Shown here piece after piece: positions 57,102-64,000 of a stretch of 64,000 nt of DNA (positions are counted from its first letter, which is position 1; the number at the start of each line of letters is the position of its first letter). This DNA is from Cellulomonas marina (GTDB taxonomy: Bacteria > Actinomycetota > Actinomycetes > Actinomycetales > Cellulomonadaceae), in contig NZ_FOKA01000003.1 of the NCBI RefSeq assembly GCF_900111925.1, positions 62,001 to 126,000 on the forward strand. The letters run 5' to 3'. The position numbers and the translations under genes were made by a program. Under the pieces are notes generated by a model, which saw nothing but the letters and a program-made list of their open reading frames with translations, was not told where the DNA came from and did not search any database.

Positions 57102-58418
57102 ATGAGCGACAGCTGGAGCTTCGAGACCCGTCAGATCCACGCCGGCCAGGTGCCGGACGCCGCCACCGGCGCCCGCGCCCTGCCGATCTACCAGACGACG
57201 TCCTTCGTCTTCGACAGCGCGCAGCAGGCGGCGGACCGGTTCGCGCTGAAGGAGCTCGGCCCGATCTACACGCGCATCACCAACCCGACGCAGGCGGTCG
57301 TCGAGGACCGCATCGCCTCGCTCGAGGGCGGCGTCGGCGGCCTGCTCGTCGCCTCCGGCCAGGCGGCGGAGACGCTCGCGATCCTCACGATCGCCGAGGC
57401 GGGCGACCACCTCGTCGCCTCCTCCTCGCTGTACGGCGGGACGTACAACCTGCTCAAGCACTCCCTGCCGAAGCTCGGCATCACGACGACGTTCGTCGAA
57501 GACCCGCACGACCCGCAGCAGTGGCGCGACGCCGTCCGCCCGAACACGAAGCTGTTCTTCGCCGAGACGATCCCCAACCCGAAGTCCGACGTGCTCGACA
57601 TCGAGACGGTCGCGGGGATCGCGCACGCGGCCGGGGTCCCGCTCGTCGTGGACAACACCGTCGCGACGCCGTACCTCGTCAACCCGCTCGCGTGGGGCGC
57701 CGACGTCGTCGTGCACTCGGCGACGAAGTACCTCGGCGGGCACGGCTCGGCGATCGGCGGCGTGCTCGTCGACGGCGGGACCTTCGACTTCGCGCAGGAC
57801 CCCGAGAAGTTCCCCGGGTTCAACCAGCCGGACCCCTCGTACAACGGGCTCGTGTTCGCCCGTGACCTCGGCGTCGGCGGGGCCTTCGGCGTCAACCTCT
57901 CCTTCATCCTCAAGGCCCGCGTGCAGGGGCTGCGCGACTACGGCGCCGCCATCAGCCCGTTCAACGCGTTCCTCATCGCGCAGGGCGTCGAGACGCTGTC
58001 GCTGCGCGTGGAGCGCCACGTCGCGAACGCGCAGAAGGTAGCGGAGTGGCTCGAGGCGCGCGACGAGGTGCGGCACGTCTTCTACTCGGGCCTCGAGTCC
58101 TCCCCCTGGCACGCCAACCAGCTCAAGTACGCCCCCCGCGGCGCCGGTGCGGTGCTGGCCTTCGAGCTCGACGGCGGCGCGGAGGCCGGGAAGGCCTTCG
58201 TCTCGGCGCTCGAGCTGCACTCGAACGTCGCGAACATCGGCGACGTGCGCTCGCTCGTCATCCACCCCGCGTCGACGACGCACTCCCAGCTCACGCCGGA
58301 GCAGCAGGCGCTGTCGGGCGTGACGCCCGGCCTCGTGCGCCTGGCCGTCGGCCTGGAGGGGATCGACGACATCCTGGCCGACCTCGACGCCGGCTTCCGC
58401 GCGGCCAAGGGCGCCTGA
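57102..58418 (+). CDS. metY: O-acetylhomoserine aminocarboxypropyltransferase/sulfhydrylase
   Basis: PLP enzyme of the Cys/Met-metabolism family joining O-acetylhomoserine and sulfide to homocysteine. 438 residues. Start ETRQIHAGQ; YTRITNPTQAVVEDRIASLEGG (shortened) is the family segment; PLP lysine in SATKYLGGHG. The ATG at 57102 has GAGGAG 7 nt upstream. metX follows 4 nt after the stop, giving a two-gene direct-sulfhydrylation operon for methionine. Likely controlled by the sulfur-rich leader peptide upstream. Confidence 0.95.
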   Translation: MSDSWSFETRQIHAGQVPDAATGARALPIYQTTSFVFDSAQQAADRFALKELGPIYTRITNPTQAVVEDRIASLEGGVGGLLVASGQAAETLAILTIAEAGDHLVASSSLYGGTYNLLKHSLPKLGITTTFVEDPHDPQQWRDAVRPNTKLFFAETIPNPKSDVLDIETVAGIAHAAGVPLVVDNTVATPYLVNPLAWGADVVVHSATKYLGGHGSAIGGVLVDGGTFDFAQDPEKFPGFNQPDPSYNGLVFARDLGVGGAFGVNLSFILKARVQGLRDYGAAISPFNAFLIAQGVETLSLRVERHVANAQKVAEWLEARDEVRHVFYSGLESSPWHANQLKYAPRGAGAVLAFELDGGAEAGKAFVSALELHSNVANIGDVRSLVIHPASTTHSQLTPEQQALSGVTPGLVRLAVGLEGIDDILADLDAGFRAAKGA

Positions 58419-58422
58419 GCCC

Positions 58423-59679
58423 GTGCCCGATCCGGTGCCTGATCTGGTGCAGCACCAGCACCCCGACGTCGCCGCCGCCCTGCCCCGGGCGGCGGCGCCC
58501 GCGGCGAGCCGGACGCCCCTGCCCGAGCGCCCGCCCGTGCCCGCGAGCGCGGCGTGGCGGGACGGCGACCCGGTGGGCCGGCGGCGGTTCGCGGACCTCG
58601 GGCCCTTCCGGCTCGAGGCGGGCGGGCGGCTGCCGGCCGTGCGCCTGGCCTACGAGACGTGGGGGACGCTGAACGCGGCGCGCGACAACGCGGTGCTGGT
58701 GCTGCACGCCCTGACCGGGGACTCCCACGTGACGGGCCCCGCCGGCCCCGGGCACCCGACGCCGGGCTGGTGGCAGTCGATGGTAGGTCCCGGCGCGCCC
58801 ATCGACACCGACCGGTACTTCGTCGTCGCCCCCAACGCCCTGGGCGGGTGCCAGGGGTCGACGGGTCCCGCGTCCACGGCGCCCGACGGCCGGCCGTGGG
58901 GCGGCCGGTTCCCGCAGCTGACGGTCCGCGACCAGGTCGAGGCCGAGGTCCGGCTCGCCGACCTGCTGGGGATCGACGCGTGGCACCTCGTCGTCGGGGC
59001 GTCGATGGGCGGGCTGCGGGTGCTCGAGTGGGCCGTGACGGCCCCGGCGCGGGTGCGGGCGCTGGCAGCGATCGCGACGAGCGCGCAGACCTCCGGCGAC
59101 CAGATCGCGTCGTTCCACACCCAGCTCGCGGCCATCCGCGCCGACCCGCGCTTCCGCGGCGGGGACTACTACGACGCGCCCGACGGCGAGGGCCCGCACG
59201 TGGGGCTCGGCATCGCCCGGCAGATCGCGCACCAGACCTACCGCAGCGCGCGGGAGCTCGACGAGCGCTTCGGCCGCATCCCCCAGGGCGCCGAGGAGCC
59301 GCTGGCCGGCGGCCGCTACGCCGTGCAGTCCTACCTGGACCACCACGGCGACAAGCTGGCCCGCCGGTTCGACGCCAACACCTACGTGCGCTTCACCGAG
59401 ACGATGGTGACGCACGACCTCGGCCGCGACCGCGGTGGCGTCGAGGCGGCGCTGGCGTCGGTCACCGCGCGGGCCCTCGTCGTCGCCGTCGACACCGACC
59501 GGCTCTTCCTGCCGGCGCAGTCCGAGCGGATCGCGGCGGGCATCCCCGGGGCCGGGCCGGTCCGGACCATCCGCTCGGAGTTCGGGCACGACGGCTTCCT
59601 CATCGAGGAGGACCAGGTCGGCGCGATGGTCCGGGAGTTCCTGCTCGAGACGGCCACGGACGACGCCATCACCGGCTGA
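58423..59679 (+). CDS. metX: Homoserine O-acetyltransferase MetX
   Basis: Alpha/beta-hydrolase-fold enzyme activating homoserine with acetyl-CoA, substrate supplier of MetY. 418 residues. Nucleophile Ser in GASMGGL, catalytic Asp in VDTDRLF and His in GHDGFL, with NALGGCQGSTGP near the oxyanion hole. An N-terminal ~45-residue Pro/Ala-rich extension precedes the core. The GTG at 58423 lies 4 nt after metY. The end overlaps the convergent glycerate kinase gene by 11 nt, with no terminator in between. Confidence 0.95.
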   Translation: MPDPVPDLVQHQHPDVAAALPRAAAPAASRTPLPERPPVPASAAWRDGDPVGRRRFADLGPFRLEAGGRLPAVRLAYETWGTLNAARDNAVLVLHALTGDSHVTGPAGPGHPTPGWWQSMVGPGAPIDTDRYFVVAPNALGGCQGSTGPASTAPDGRPWGGRFPQLTVRDQVEAEVRLADLLGIDAWHLVVGASMGGLRVLEWAVTAPARVRALAAIATSAQTSGDQIASFHTQLAAIRADPRFRGGDYYDAPDGEGPHVGLGIARQIAHQTYRSARELDERFGRIPQGAEEPLAGGRYAVQSYLDHHGDKLARRFDANTYVRFTETMVTHDLGRDRGGVEAALASVTARALVVAVDTDRLFLPAQSERIAAGIPGAGPVRTIRSEFGHDGFLIEEDQVGAMVREFLLETATDDAITG

Positions 59680-60823
59680 GCAGTGCCGCCCGCACGAGCC
59701 GGGTGACCTGCTCCGCCGTCGTGCGCAGGTGCGCGAGGGTCGTCGCCGGGTCGAGGGCCTCGACGAGCGCGAGCGGGCGGGGGTGGACCGGCAGGACGGC
59801 GTCGAACAGCGCGCCGGTCGGTCCGAGGGGGTGCACGACGAGGCCCGCGAGCCCGACGACGAGCGCCCCCGCCGCGCGTGCCCGCCGGGCCACCCCGGCC
59901 GGCGCCTTGCCGGCGGCCGTCTGCGCGTCGAGGCTGCCCTCGCCGGTGAGGACGAGGTCGGCACCCGCGAGGGCCCCGTCGAGCCCGCCGAGGTCGGCGA
60001 GGGCCGCGAAGCCGGGCTCAAGCCGTCCGCCGAGGGCCAGCACCGCCGCGCCCAGACCTCCGGCCGCCCCGGCTCCCGGGACGTCCAGCGCCCGGCCCGC
60101 CGCGGCCTCGAGCTCGGCGCACCAGGCGGCCAGGGCACCGTCGAGGACGGCGACCTGCTCGGGTGTGGCCCCCTTCTGCGGCCCGAACACCGCGGCGGCG
60201 CCCGTGGGGCCGAGCAGCGGGTTGGTCACGTCGGTGAGGGCGACGAGCTCCGCACCGCCGAGACCGGGCAGGTCCCGGTCCAGCAGCAGCGCGGCGCCGG
60301 CGCGGTCGTCGGGCCACAGCGGGTTGCGGCCCGGGGACGCGTCACGTGCCAGCCGCACGCCCAGAGCGGCGAGCATGCCCGCGCCGCCGTCGGTGCTGGC
60401 CGTGCCCCCGAGGCCCAGCAGCACGCGCCGCGCCCCCGCCGCGACAGCGTGCGCCACCTGGACGCCGACGCCCCACGACGACGCCCGCGGCGGCACGGTC
60501 GCGTCGACCGGACCGACGCGCGGCAGACCGATCGTGGCGGCGGCCTCGACGACGGCCGTCCCGTCGTCGAGCAGGAGCAGGGGCGCGCGCAGCGGGCGGC
60601 CGACGGCGTCGACGGTCTCGACGGGGACGCGTCGTCCACCGCGCGCGGCGGCCACGGCCTCGAGCGTGCCCTCACCGCCGTCGGCCACGACGACGACGTG
60701 CACGTCCGCCTCGGGGTCGGCGGCCAGGACGCCCGCCCGCACCGCCGCTCCGGCCTCCGCGCTGCCGACGCTGCCCTTGAACGCGTCGACCGCGACGACG
60801 ACGCTCAGCCCGCCGCCGATCAC
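59669..60823 (-). CDS. Glycerate kinase
   Basis: GarK/GlxK-type glycerate kinase, 384 residues: VVVAVDAFKGSVGSAEA, the conserved DGGEGT, LGLGGTASTDGGAGM, LTDVTNPLLGPTGAAAVFGPQKGA and GEGSLDAQT family segments. It phosphorylates glycerate to 2- or 3-phosphoglycerate. The GTG at 60823 overlaps the ROK stop (GTGA), so it is co-translated with that regulator. Its stop lies inside the end of metX on the other strand. Confidence 0.9.
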   Translation of the reverse strand: MIGGGLSVVVAVDAFKGSVGSAEAGAAVRAGVLAADPEADVHVVVVADGGEGTLEAVAAARGGRRVPVETVDAVGRPLRAPLLLLDDGTAVVEAAATIGLPRVGPVDATVPPRASSWGVGVQVAHAVAAGARRVLLGLGGTASTDGGAGMLAALGVRLARDASPGRNPLWPDDRAGAALLLDRDLPGLGGAELVALTDVTNPLLGPTGAAAVFGPQKGATPEQVAVLDGALAAWCAELEAAAGRALDVPGAGAAGGLGAAVLALGGRLEPGFAALADLGGLDGALAGADLVLTGEGSLDAQTAAGKAPAGVARRARAAGALVVGLAGLVVHPLGPTGALFDAVLPVHPRPLALVEALDPATTLAHLRTTAEQVTRLVRAALLSR

Positions 60824-62139
60824 GTCGTGGCCGTGGGCGCGGACGCGACGGGGGCGGACGGCCGCGTCCACGCCGACGGCCGGGCGACGACCTGCGCCAG
60901 CACGGCGAGCGCCCCACCCGTGAGGGCCGCGTACCGGCCGGCGCGCGCGGCGGAGACCCGGACGGGCGACCACGCGTCGAAGACGACGAGCTCGGCCAGC
61001 GTGGCGGTCACCTCGGCCGCGAGGACGTCGAAGAGCGCGGCGAACGTCCCGCCGAGCACCACCTCGTCGACGTCGGCGACGTGCGCGACGGCCGCGAGCG
61101 CGACGCCCAGCGCCCGGCCCGCGCCGCGCAGGGCGGACGCCACCTCGGTCACCGTCCCGGCGGCACCCTGCGCCGCGACGCGCTCGAGCTCCGACAGGCC
61201 CGCGCTCGTCGGGAGACCGGCCGCGCGCAGCAGGGCGTGCTGGCCCGCCACCTGCTCCAGCACCTGCAGCCGGCCGTCCGGTGCGGTGCCGACGACGACG
61301 TGGCCCACCTCCCCCGCCCAGCCGTGCCGGCCCGCCTGCAGCTCGCCGTCGATGACGGTGGCGCCGCCGATGCCGATCTCGCCCGAGACGTAGAAGAAGC
61401 TGGGTGGCCGGTCGCCGCGGCGCTCGTGCGCCTCCGCCCGCGCGGCCAGGTCCGCCTCGTTCGCGACGAGCGGTGCCAGCGCCGCGAGCGGCGACGACGG
61501 GCCGAGGTCGACGTCGCGCCAGCCGAGGTTCGGGGCGACGCGCAGGGGGCCGCCGGCGCCGGCGCCGCGGTCGACGAGGCCCGGCAGCGCGAGCGCGGCA
61601 CCGGCGACGCGCGTCCCGGTGGCGACGAGGCCGTCGCGCACGTCCGTGGCCATCGCGGCCAGCCGTTCCAGCACCTGCGCCGGGTCGGAGCCCGACAGGT
61701 CCGCGTGCTCGACGTGCTCCGCGAGCACCGAGCCGGCCAGGTCGACCGCGCGCACGCCGAGGTAGTCGACGTTCACCTCCAGGCCGAGCCCGGCGACCGC
61801 GCCCGGCGCGGGGACCAGCGGGGTCGCGGGCCGGCCCGCCCGGGGCAGGGCGACGGGGGCGAGCTCGCGCACGAGCCCGGCGGCGACGAGCACGTCGACG
61901 AGGCCGCTGACGGCCGCGCGCGACAGCCCCGTCCGGGCGGCGACCTGCGCCCGGGAGACGGGTTCGCGGGCCCCGACGACCTCCGCCAGCGCGAGCGAGA
62001 GGTTGTGCTCGCGCATGCGGTCCTGGCGGGCGACGCGGCCGGCGTCGAGCGCCGGGCGCCCGGCGTGGTCCGACGCGTCCCCGAGCCCCATCGCGCCCGC
62101 CGGCAGCGGTGCGGGGACGGGTGACGGGGCGGCGACCAC
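60820..62139 (-). CDS. ROK-family (XylR-like) transcriptional regulator
   Basis: A 439-residue repressor with N-terminal winged HTH ([31 protein letters not shown] at about 61-92, shortened) and a ROK sugar-kinase-like domain ([38 protein letters not shown]). Divergent from xylA, so it is probably the xylose repressor, with xylose or a derivative as inducer. The GTG at 62139 lies exactly 6 nt after TAGGGT, predicting a leaderless mRNA whose -10 overlaps the xylA -35. A candidate operator is at 62166-62188. Confidence 0.87.
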   Translation of the reverse strand: MVAAPSPVPAPLPAGAMGLGDASDHAGRPALDAGRVARQDRMREHNLSLALAEVVGAREPVSRAQVAARTGLSRAAVSGLVDVLVAAGLVRELAPVALPRAGRPATPLVPAPGAVAGLGLEVNVDYLGVRAVDLAGSVLAEHVEHADLSGSDPAQVLERLAAMATDVRDGLVATGTRVAGAALALPGLVDRGAGAGGPLRVAPNLGWRDVDLGPSSPLAALAPLVANEADLAARAEAHERRGDRPPSFFYVSGEIGIGGATVIDGELQAGRHGWAGEVGHVVVGTAPDGRLQVLEQVAGQHALLRAAGLPTSAGLSELERVAAQGAAGTVTEVASALRGAGRALGVALAAVAHVADVDEVVLGGTFAALFDVLAAEVTATLAELVVFDAWSPVRVSAARAGRYAALTGGALAVLAQVVARPSAWTRPSAPVASAPTATT

Positions 62140-62142
62140 GGG

Positions 62143-62172
62143 TTGACCCTATCGGCTCCGAGCGCTTATGTT
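62143..62172 (+). promoter_or_regulatory. xylA promoter
   Basis: TTGACC (62143-62148) and TATGTT (62167-62172) are separated by 18 nt, predicting a start near 62179 and a ~60-nt leader. The -35 overlaps the ROK -10. Confidence 0.65.
62146..62151 (-). promoter_or_regulatory. Leaderless -10 box of the ROK regulator
   Basis: TAGGGT on the minus strand at exactly -12 to -7 of GTG 62139, sharing bases with the divergent xylA -35 TTGACC. Confidence 0.6.
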
Positions 62173-62188
62173 CATCGCGCCAACAAAA
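62166..62188. promoter_or_regulatory. Candidate ROK/XylR operator
   Basis: TTATGTT (62166-62172) and AACAAAA (62182-62188), 6 of 7 positions complementary, 9 nt apart, resemble the TTTGTT/AACAAA half-sites of XylR. It covers the xylA -10, so binding would repress xylA. It is one of the few AT-rich patches in the window. Confidence 0.6.
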
Positions 62189-62238
62189 TGCCGTCGCAGC
62201 CCCGCGTCGGCCCGCACCAGCTCGACGGAGACATCGCG

Positions 62239-63426
62239 ATGACGCGCACACCCACCCGTGAGGACAAGTTCTCGTTCGGCCTCTGGACCGTGGGCTGGCC
62301 GGCCCAGGACCAGTTCGGCTCGGCCTCCCGCCCCGACCTCGACCCGGTCGAGTCCGTGCACAAGCTGGCCGAGCTCGGCGCCGCGCACGTGACCTTCCAC
62401 GACGACGACGTGGTGCCCTTCGGCTCCAGCGACGCCGAGCGCGAGAAGATCCTCGACCGCTTCCAGGCGGCCCTGGAGGAGACCGGCATCACGGTCGAGA
62501 TGGTCACGACCAACACCTTCAGCCACCCCATCTTCAAGGACGGCGCGTTCACCTCCAACGACCGCCGCGTCCGCCGCTACGGCCTGCGCAAGGTCCTGCG
62601 GAACGTCGACCTGGCCGCGCAGCTCGGCGCCGACACGTTCGTCATGTGGGGCGGCCGCGAGGGTGCGGAGTACGACTCCGCCAAGGACCTCAACGCCGCG
62701 CACGACCGCTACGCCGAGGGCATCGACACCGTCGCCGCCTACATCAAGGACAAGGGCTACGGCCTGCGGATCGCCATCGAGCCCAAGCCGAACGAGCCCC
62801 GCGGCGACATCCTGCTCCCGACGATCGGCCACGCCCTGGCCCTCATCGCCAAGCTCGAGCACGGCGACATCGTCGGCCTCAACCCCGAGACGGGCCACGA
62901 GCAGATGGCCGGCCTCAACTACACGCAGGGCATCGGCCTGGCGCTGTGGGCGGGCAAGCTCTTCCACATCGACCTCAACGGCCAGCGGTCCATCAAGTAC
63001 GACCAGGACCTCGTCTTCGGTCACGGCGACCTGTTCTCCGCGTTCGCCACCGTCGACCTCATCGAGAACGGCTTCCCCGCCGGCGGCCCCCGCTACGACG
63101 GCCCGCGCCACTTCGACTACAAGCCCTCGCGCACCGAGGACATGGACGGCGTGTGGGAGTCCGCGCGCGCCAACATGGCCACGTACCTCATCCTCAAGGA
63201 GCGCGCGCAGGCCTTCCGCGCCGACCCCGAGGTCCAGGCGGCCTTCGAGGAGTCCGGGGTGCTCGAGCTGTCGCAGCCGACGCTGGCGGAGGGCGAGTCC
63301 CTCGCCGACCTGCTGGCCGACCGCTCCGCGTTCGAGGACTTCGACGTCGACGCCGTCGCCGCCCGCGGCTTCGGCTTCGTCCGTCTCAACCAGCTGGCCC
63401 TCGAGCACGCGCTCGGCGCCCGCTGA
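62239..63426 (+). CDS. xylA: Xylose isomerase
   Basis: Converts D-xylose to D-xylulose (also glucose/fructose). 395 residues, the class I actinobacterial length. Start [11 protein letters not shown], active-site [12 protein letters not shown] (catalytic His), [13 protein letters not shown], metal ligands in [11 protein letters not shown] and HIDLNGQ. The ATG at 62239 has GGAG 8 nt upstream; upstream in-frame ATGs would read through the promoter. First gene of the xylA-xylB operon, regulated by the divergent ROK protein. Confidence 0.97.
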   Translation: MTRTPTREDKFSFGLWTVGWPAQDQFGSASRPDLDPVESVHKLAELGAAHVTFHDDDVVPFGSSDAEREKILDRFQAALEETGITVEMVTTNTFSHPIFKDGAFTSNDRRVRRYGLRKVLRNVDLAAQLGADTFVMWGGREGAEYDSAKDLNAAHDRYAEGIDTVAAYIKDKGYGLRIAIEPKPNEPRGDILLPTIGHALALIAKLEHGDIVGLNPETGHEQMAGLNYTQGIGLALWAGKLFHIDLNGQRSIKYDQDLVFGHGDLFSAFATVDLIENGFPAGGPRYDGPRHFDYKPSRTEDMDGVWESARANMATYLILKERAQAFRADPEVQAAFEESGVLELSQPTLAEGESLADLLADRSAFEDFDVDAVAARGFGFVRLNQLALEHALGAR

Positions 63427-63457
63427 CCCTCGGCCCACCCGCCGAGCACCGGCCGTC

Positions 63458-63490
63458 GGCCCGTCGCGCGCCCCGAGCGCGCGGCGGGCC
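63458..63490 (+). terminator. Hairpin between xylA and xylB
   Basis: A 14-bp stem (63458-63471 with 63477-63490, one wobble) and a 5-nt loop, 31 nt past the xylA stop. It may be a partial terminator or stabiliser favouring xylA over xylB. The rest of the 182-nt gap holds short CCCTCCCTGCAC repeats. Confidence 0.6.
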
Positions 63491-63608
63491 GTCGCCGTCC
63501 CCTCTCCCGCCGTACCCCTCCCTGCACCCCCTCCCTGCACCCCCGCCCCTCCCCTCGGGGCGACGAGAGGTCGCCCGCGCCGACGCGGCCGACCGGACGA
63601 GGAACGTC

Positions 63609-64000
63609 ATGACGCTGGTCGCCGGGGTGGACTCCTCCACCCAGTCCTGCAAGGTCGTCGTGCGCGACGCCGAGACGGGCGCCCTCGTGCGCTCCGGCCG
63701 CGCGAGCCACCCCGACGGCACGTCCGTCCACCCCCGCCACTGGTGGGACGCGCTGCGCACCGCCGTCGACGACGCCGGCGGCCTGGCGGACGTCGACGCC
63801 GTGAGCGTCGGCGGCCAGCAGCACGGCATGGTCGCGCTCGACGCCGACGGCGAGGTCGTCCGTGACGCGCTGCTGTGGAACGACACGCGCTCGGCGGGCG
63901 CCGCCGAGGACCTCGTCGCCGAGCTGGGCGCGCAGGAGTGGGCCGACTCCGTCGGCTCGGTGCTCGTCGCCTCCCTCACGGTGACGAAGCTGCGCTGGCT
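63609..64000 (+). CDS. xylB: Xylulokinase, N-terminal part
   Basis: FGGY-family kinase phosphorylating D-xylulose, truncated by the window end. The visible ~130 residues show the ATP/phosphate motif [13 protein letters not shown], the substrate-binding VGGQQHGMV and LLWNDTRS segments of xylulokinases. The ATG at 63609 has GAGGAA upstream. Second gene of the xylose operon. Confidence 0.93.
   Translation, partial: MTLVAGVDSSTQSCKVVVRDAETGALVRSGRASHPDGTSVHPRHWWDALRTAVDDAGGLADVDAVSVGGQQHGMVALDADGEVVRDALLWNDTRSAGAAEDLVAELGAQEWADSVGSVLVASLTVTKLRW

Overview
The window is a contiguous stretch of a very GC-rich actinobacterial chromosome. Codons almost always end in G or C, GTG starts are frequent, and the gene set includes carD, lsr2, mshA, senX3/regX3 and lpqE. 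I see no insertion sequence, prophage, CRISPR array or rRNA. Gene content and order (otsA/otsB, a folB-folK fusion, xylA/xylB with a ROK regulator, two syntenic blocks shared with Mycobacterium tuberculosis) suggest a Micrococcales member near Cellulomonas or its relatives. That placement is inference; no marker gene fixes the genus.

Layout. 0.2-3.3 kb: nirB-nirD assimilatory nitrite reductase, then tRNA-Thr(TGT). 3.6-7.1 kb: membrane-anchored thioredoxin-like protein, small membrane protein, receptor-type Ser/Thr kinase. 7.3-12.5 kb: otsA-otsB trehalose synthesis, a stand-alone sugar-importer ATPase, and a DUF4032 kinase-like protein. 12.6-20.1 kb (minus): a secreted ScyD-like propeller, then a chain of overlapping genes LysR-cysS-rlmB-GH13-MFS. 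20.2-23.9 kb: an EamA exporter convergent with ispF-ispD-carD, and the lipoprotein gene lpqE divergent from carD. 24.0-31.1 kb: a complete phosphate module (pstSCAB, senX3-regX3, divergent phoU) with 11-bp-phased GTTCACC boxes before pstS and phoU. 31.2-34.7 kb: gpmA, mshA, a lactonase. 34.8-54.4 kb: a long minus-strand housekeeping block (dacB, Zn-metalloprotease, tilS, hpt, ftsH, folE, folP, folB-folK, DUF3180, two PH-domain proteins, DUF2520, panC, nadB, nadC, lysS, small membrane protein, lsr2). It matches the M. tuberculosis ppa-to-lsr2 order except that nadB-nadC follow panC where M. tuberculosis has panD and coaX. 54.5-56.6 kb: ppa convergent with a secreted NlpC/P60 hydrolase. 56.9-59.7 kb: metY-metX preceded by a tiny leaderless reading frame encoding MTCRMCR. 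59.7-64 kb: glycerate kinase and a ROK regulator divergent from xylA-xylB; xylB runs off the window end.

How it works together. The window is mostly core metabolism (folate, NAD, pantothenate, isoprenoid, sulfur amino acids, phosphate uptake) with a few local regulators beside their probable targets. The most interesting signals are non-coding. (1) The MTCRMCR leader, four of seven residues being sulfur amino acids, sits ahead of metY in a region with competing inverted repeats: a candidate translation-dependent sulfur attenuator. (2) Two PHO boxes. (3) Three 9-bp direct repeats resembling MtrA sites upstream of the NlpC/P60 gene. (4) A ROK operator inside overlapping divergent promoters at xylA. 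(5) A dyad plus third half-site between lysR and its EamA neighbour. (6) A recurring TANNNT box 6-8 nt before start codons, the signature of leaderless mRNAs. Eleven gene junctions use the 4-nt overlap GTGA. Several proteins carry repeat-derived N-terminal extensions.
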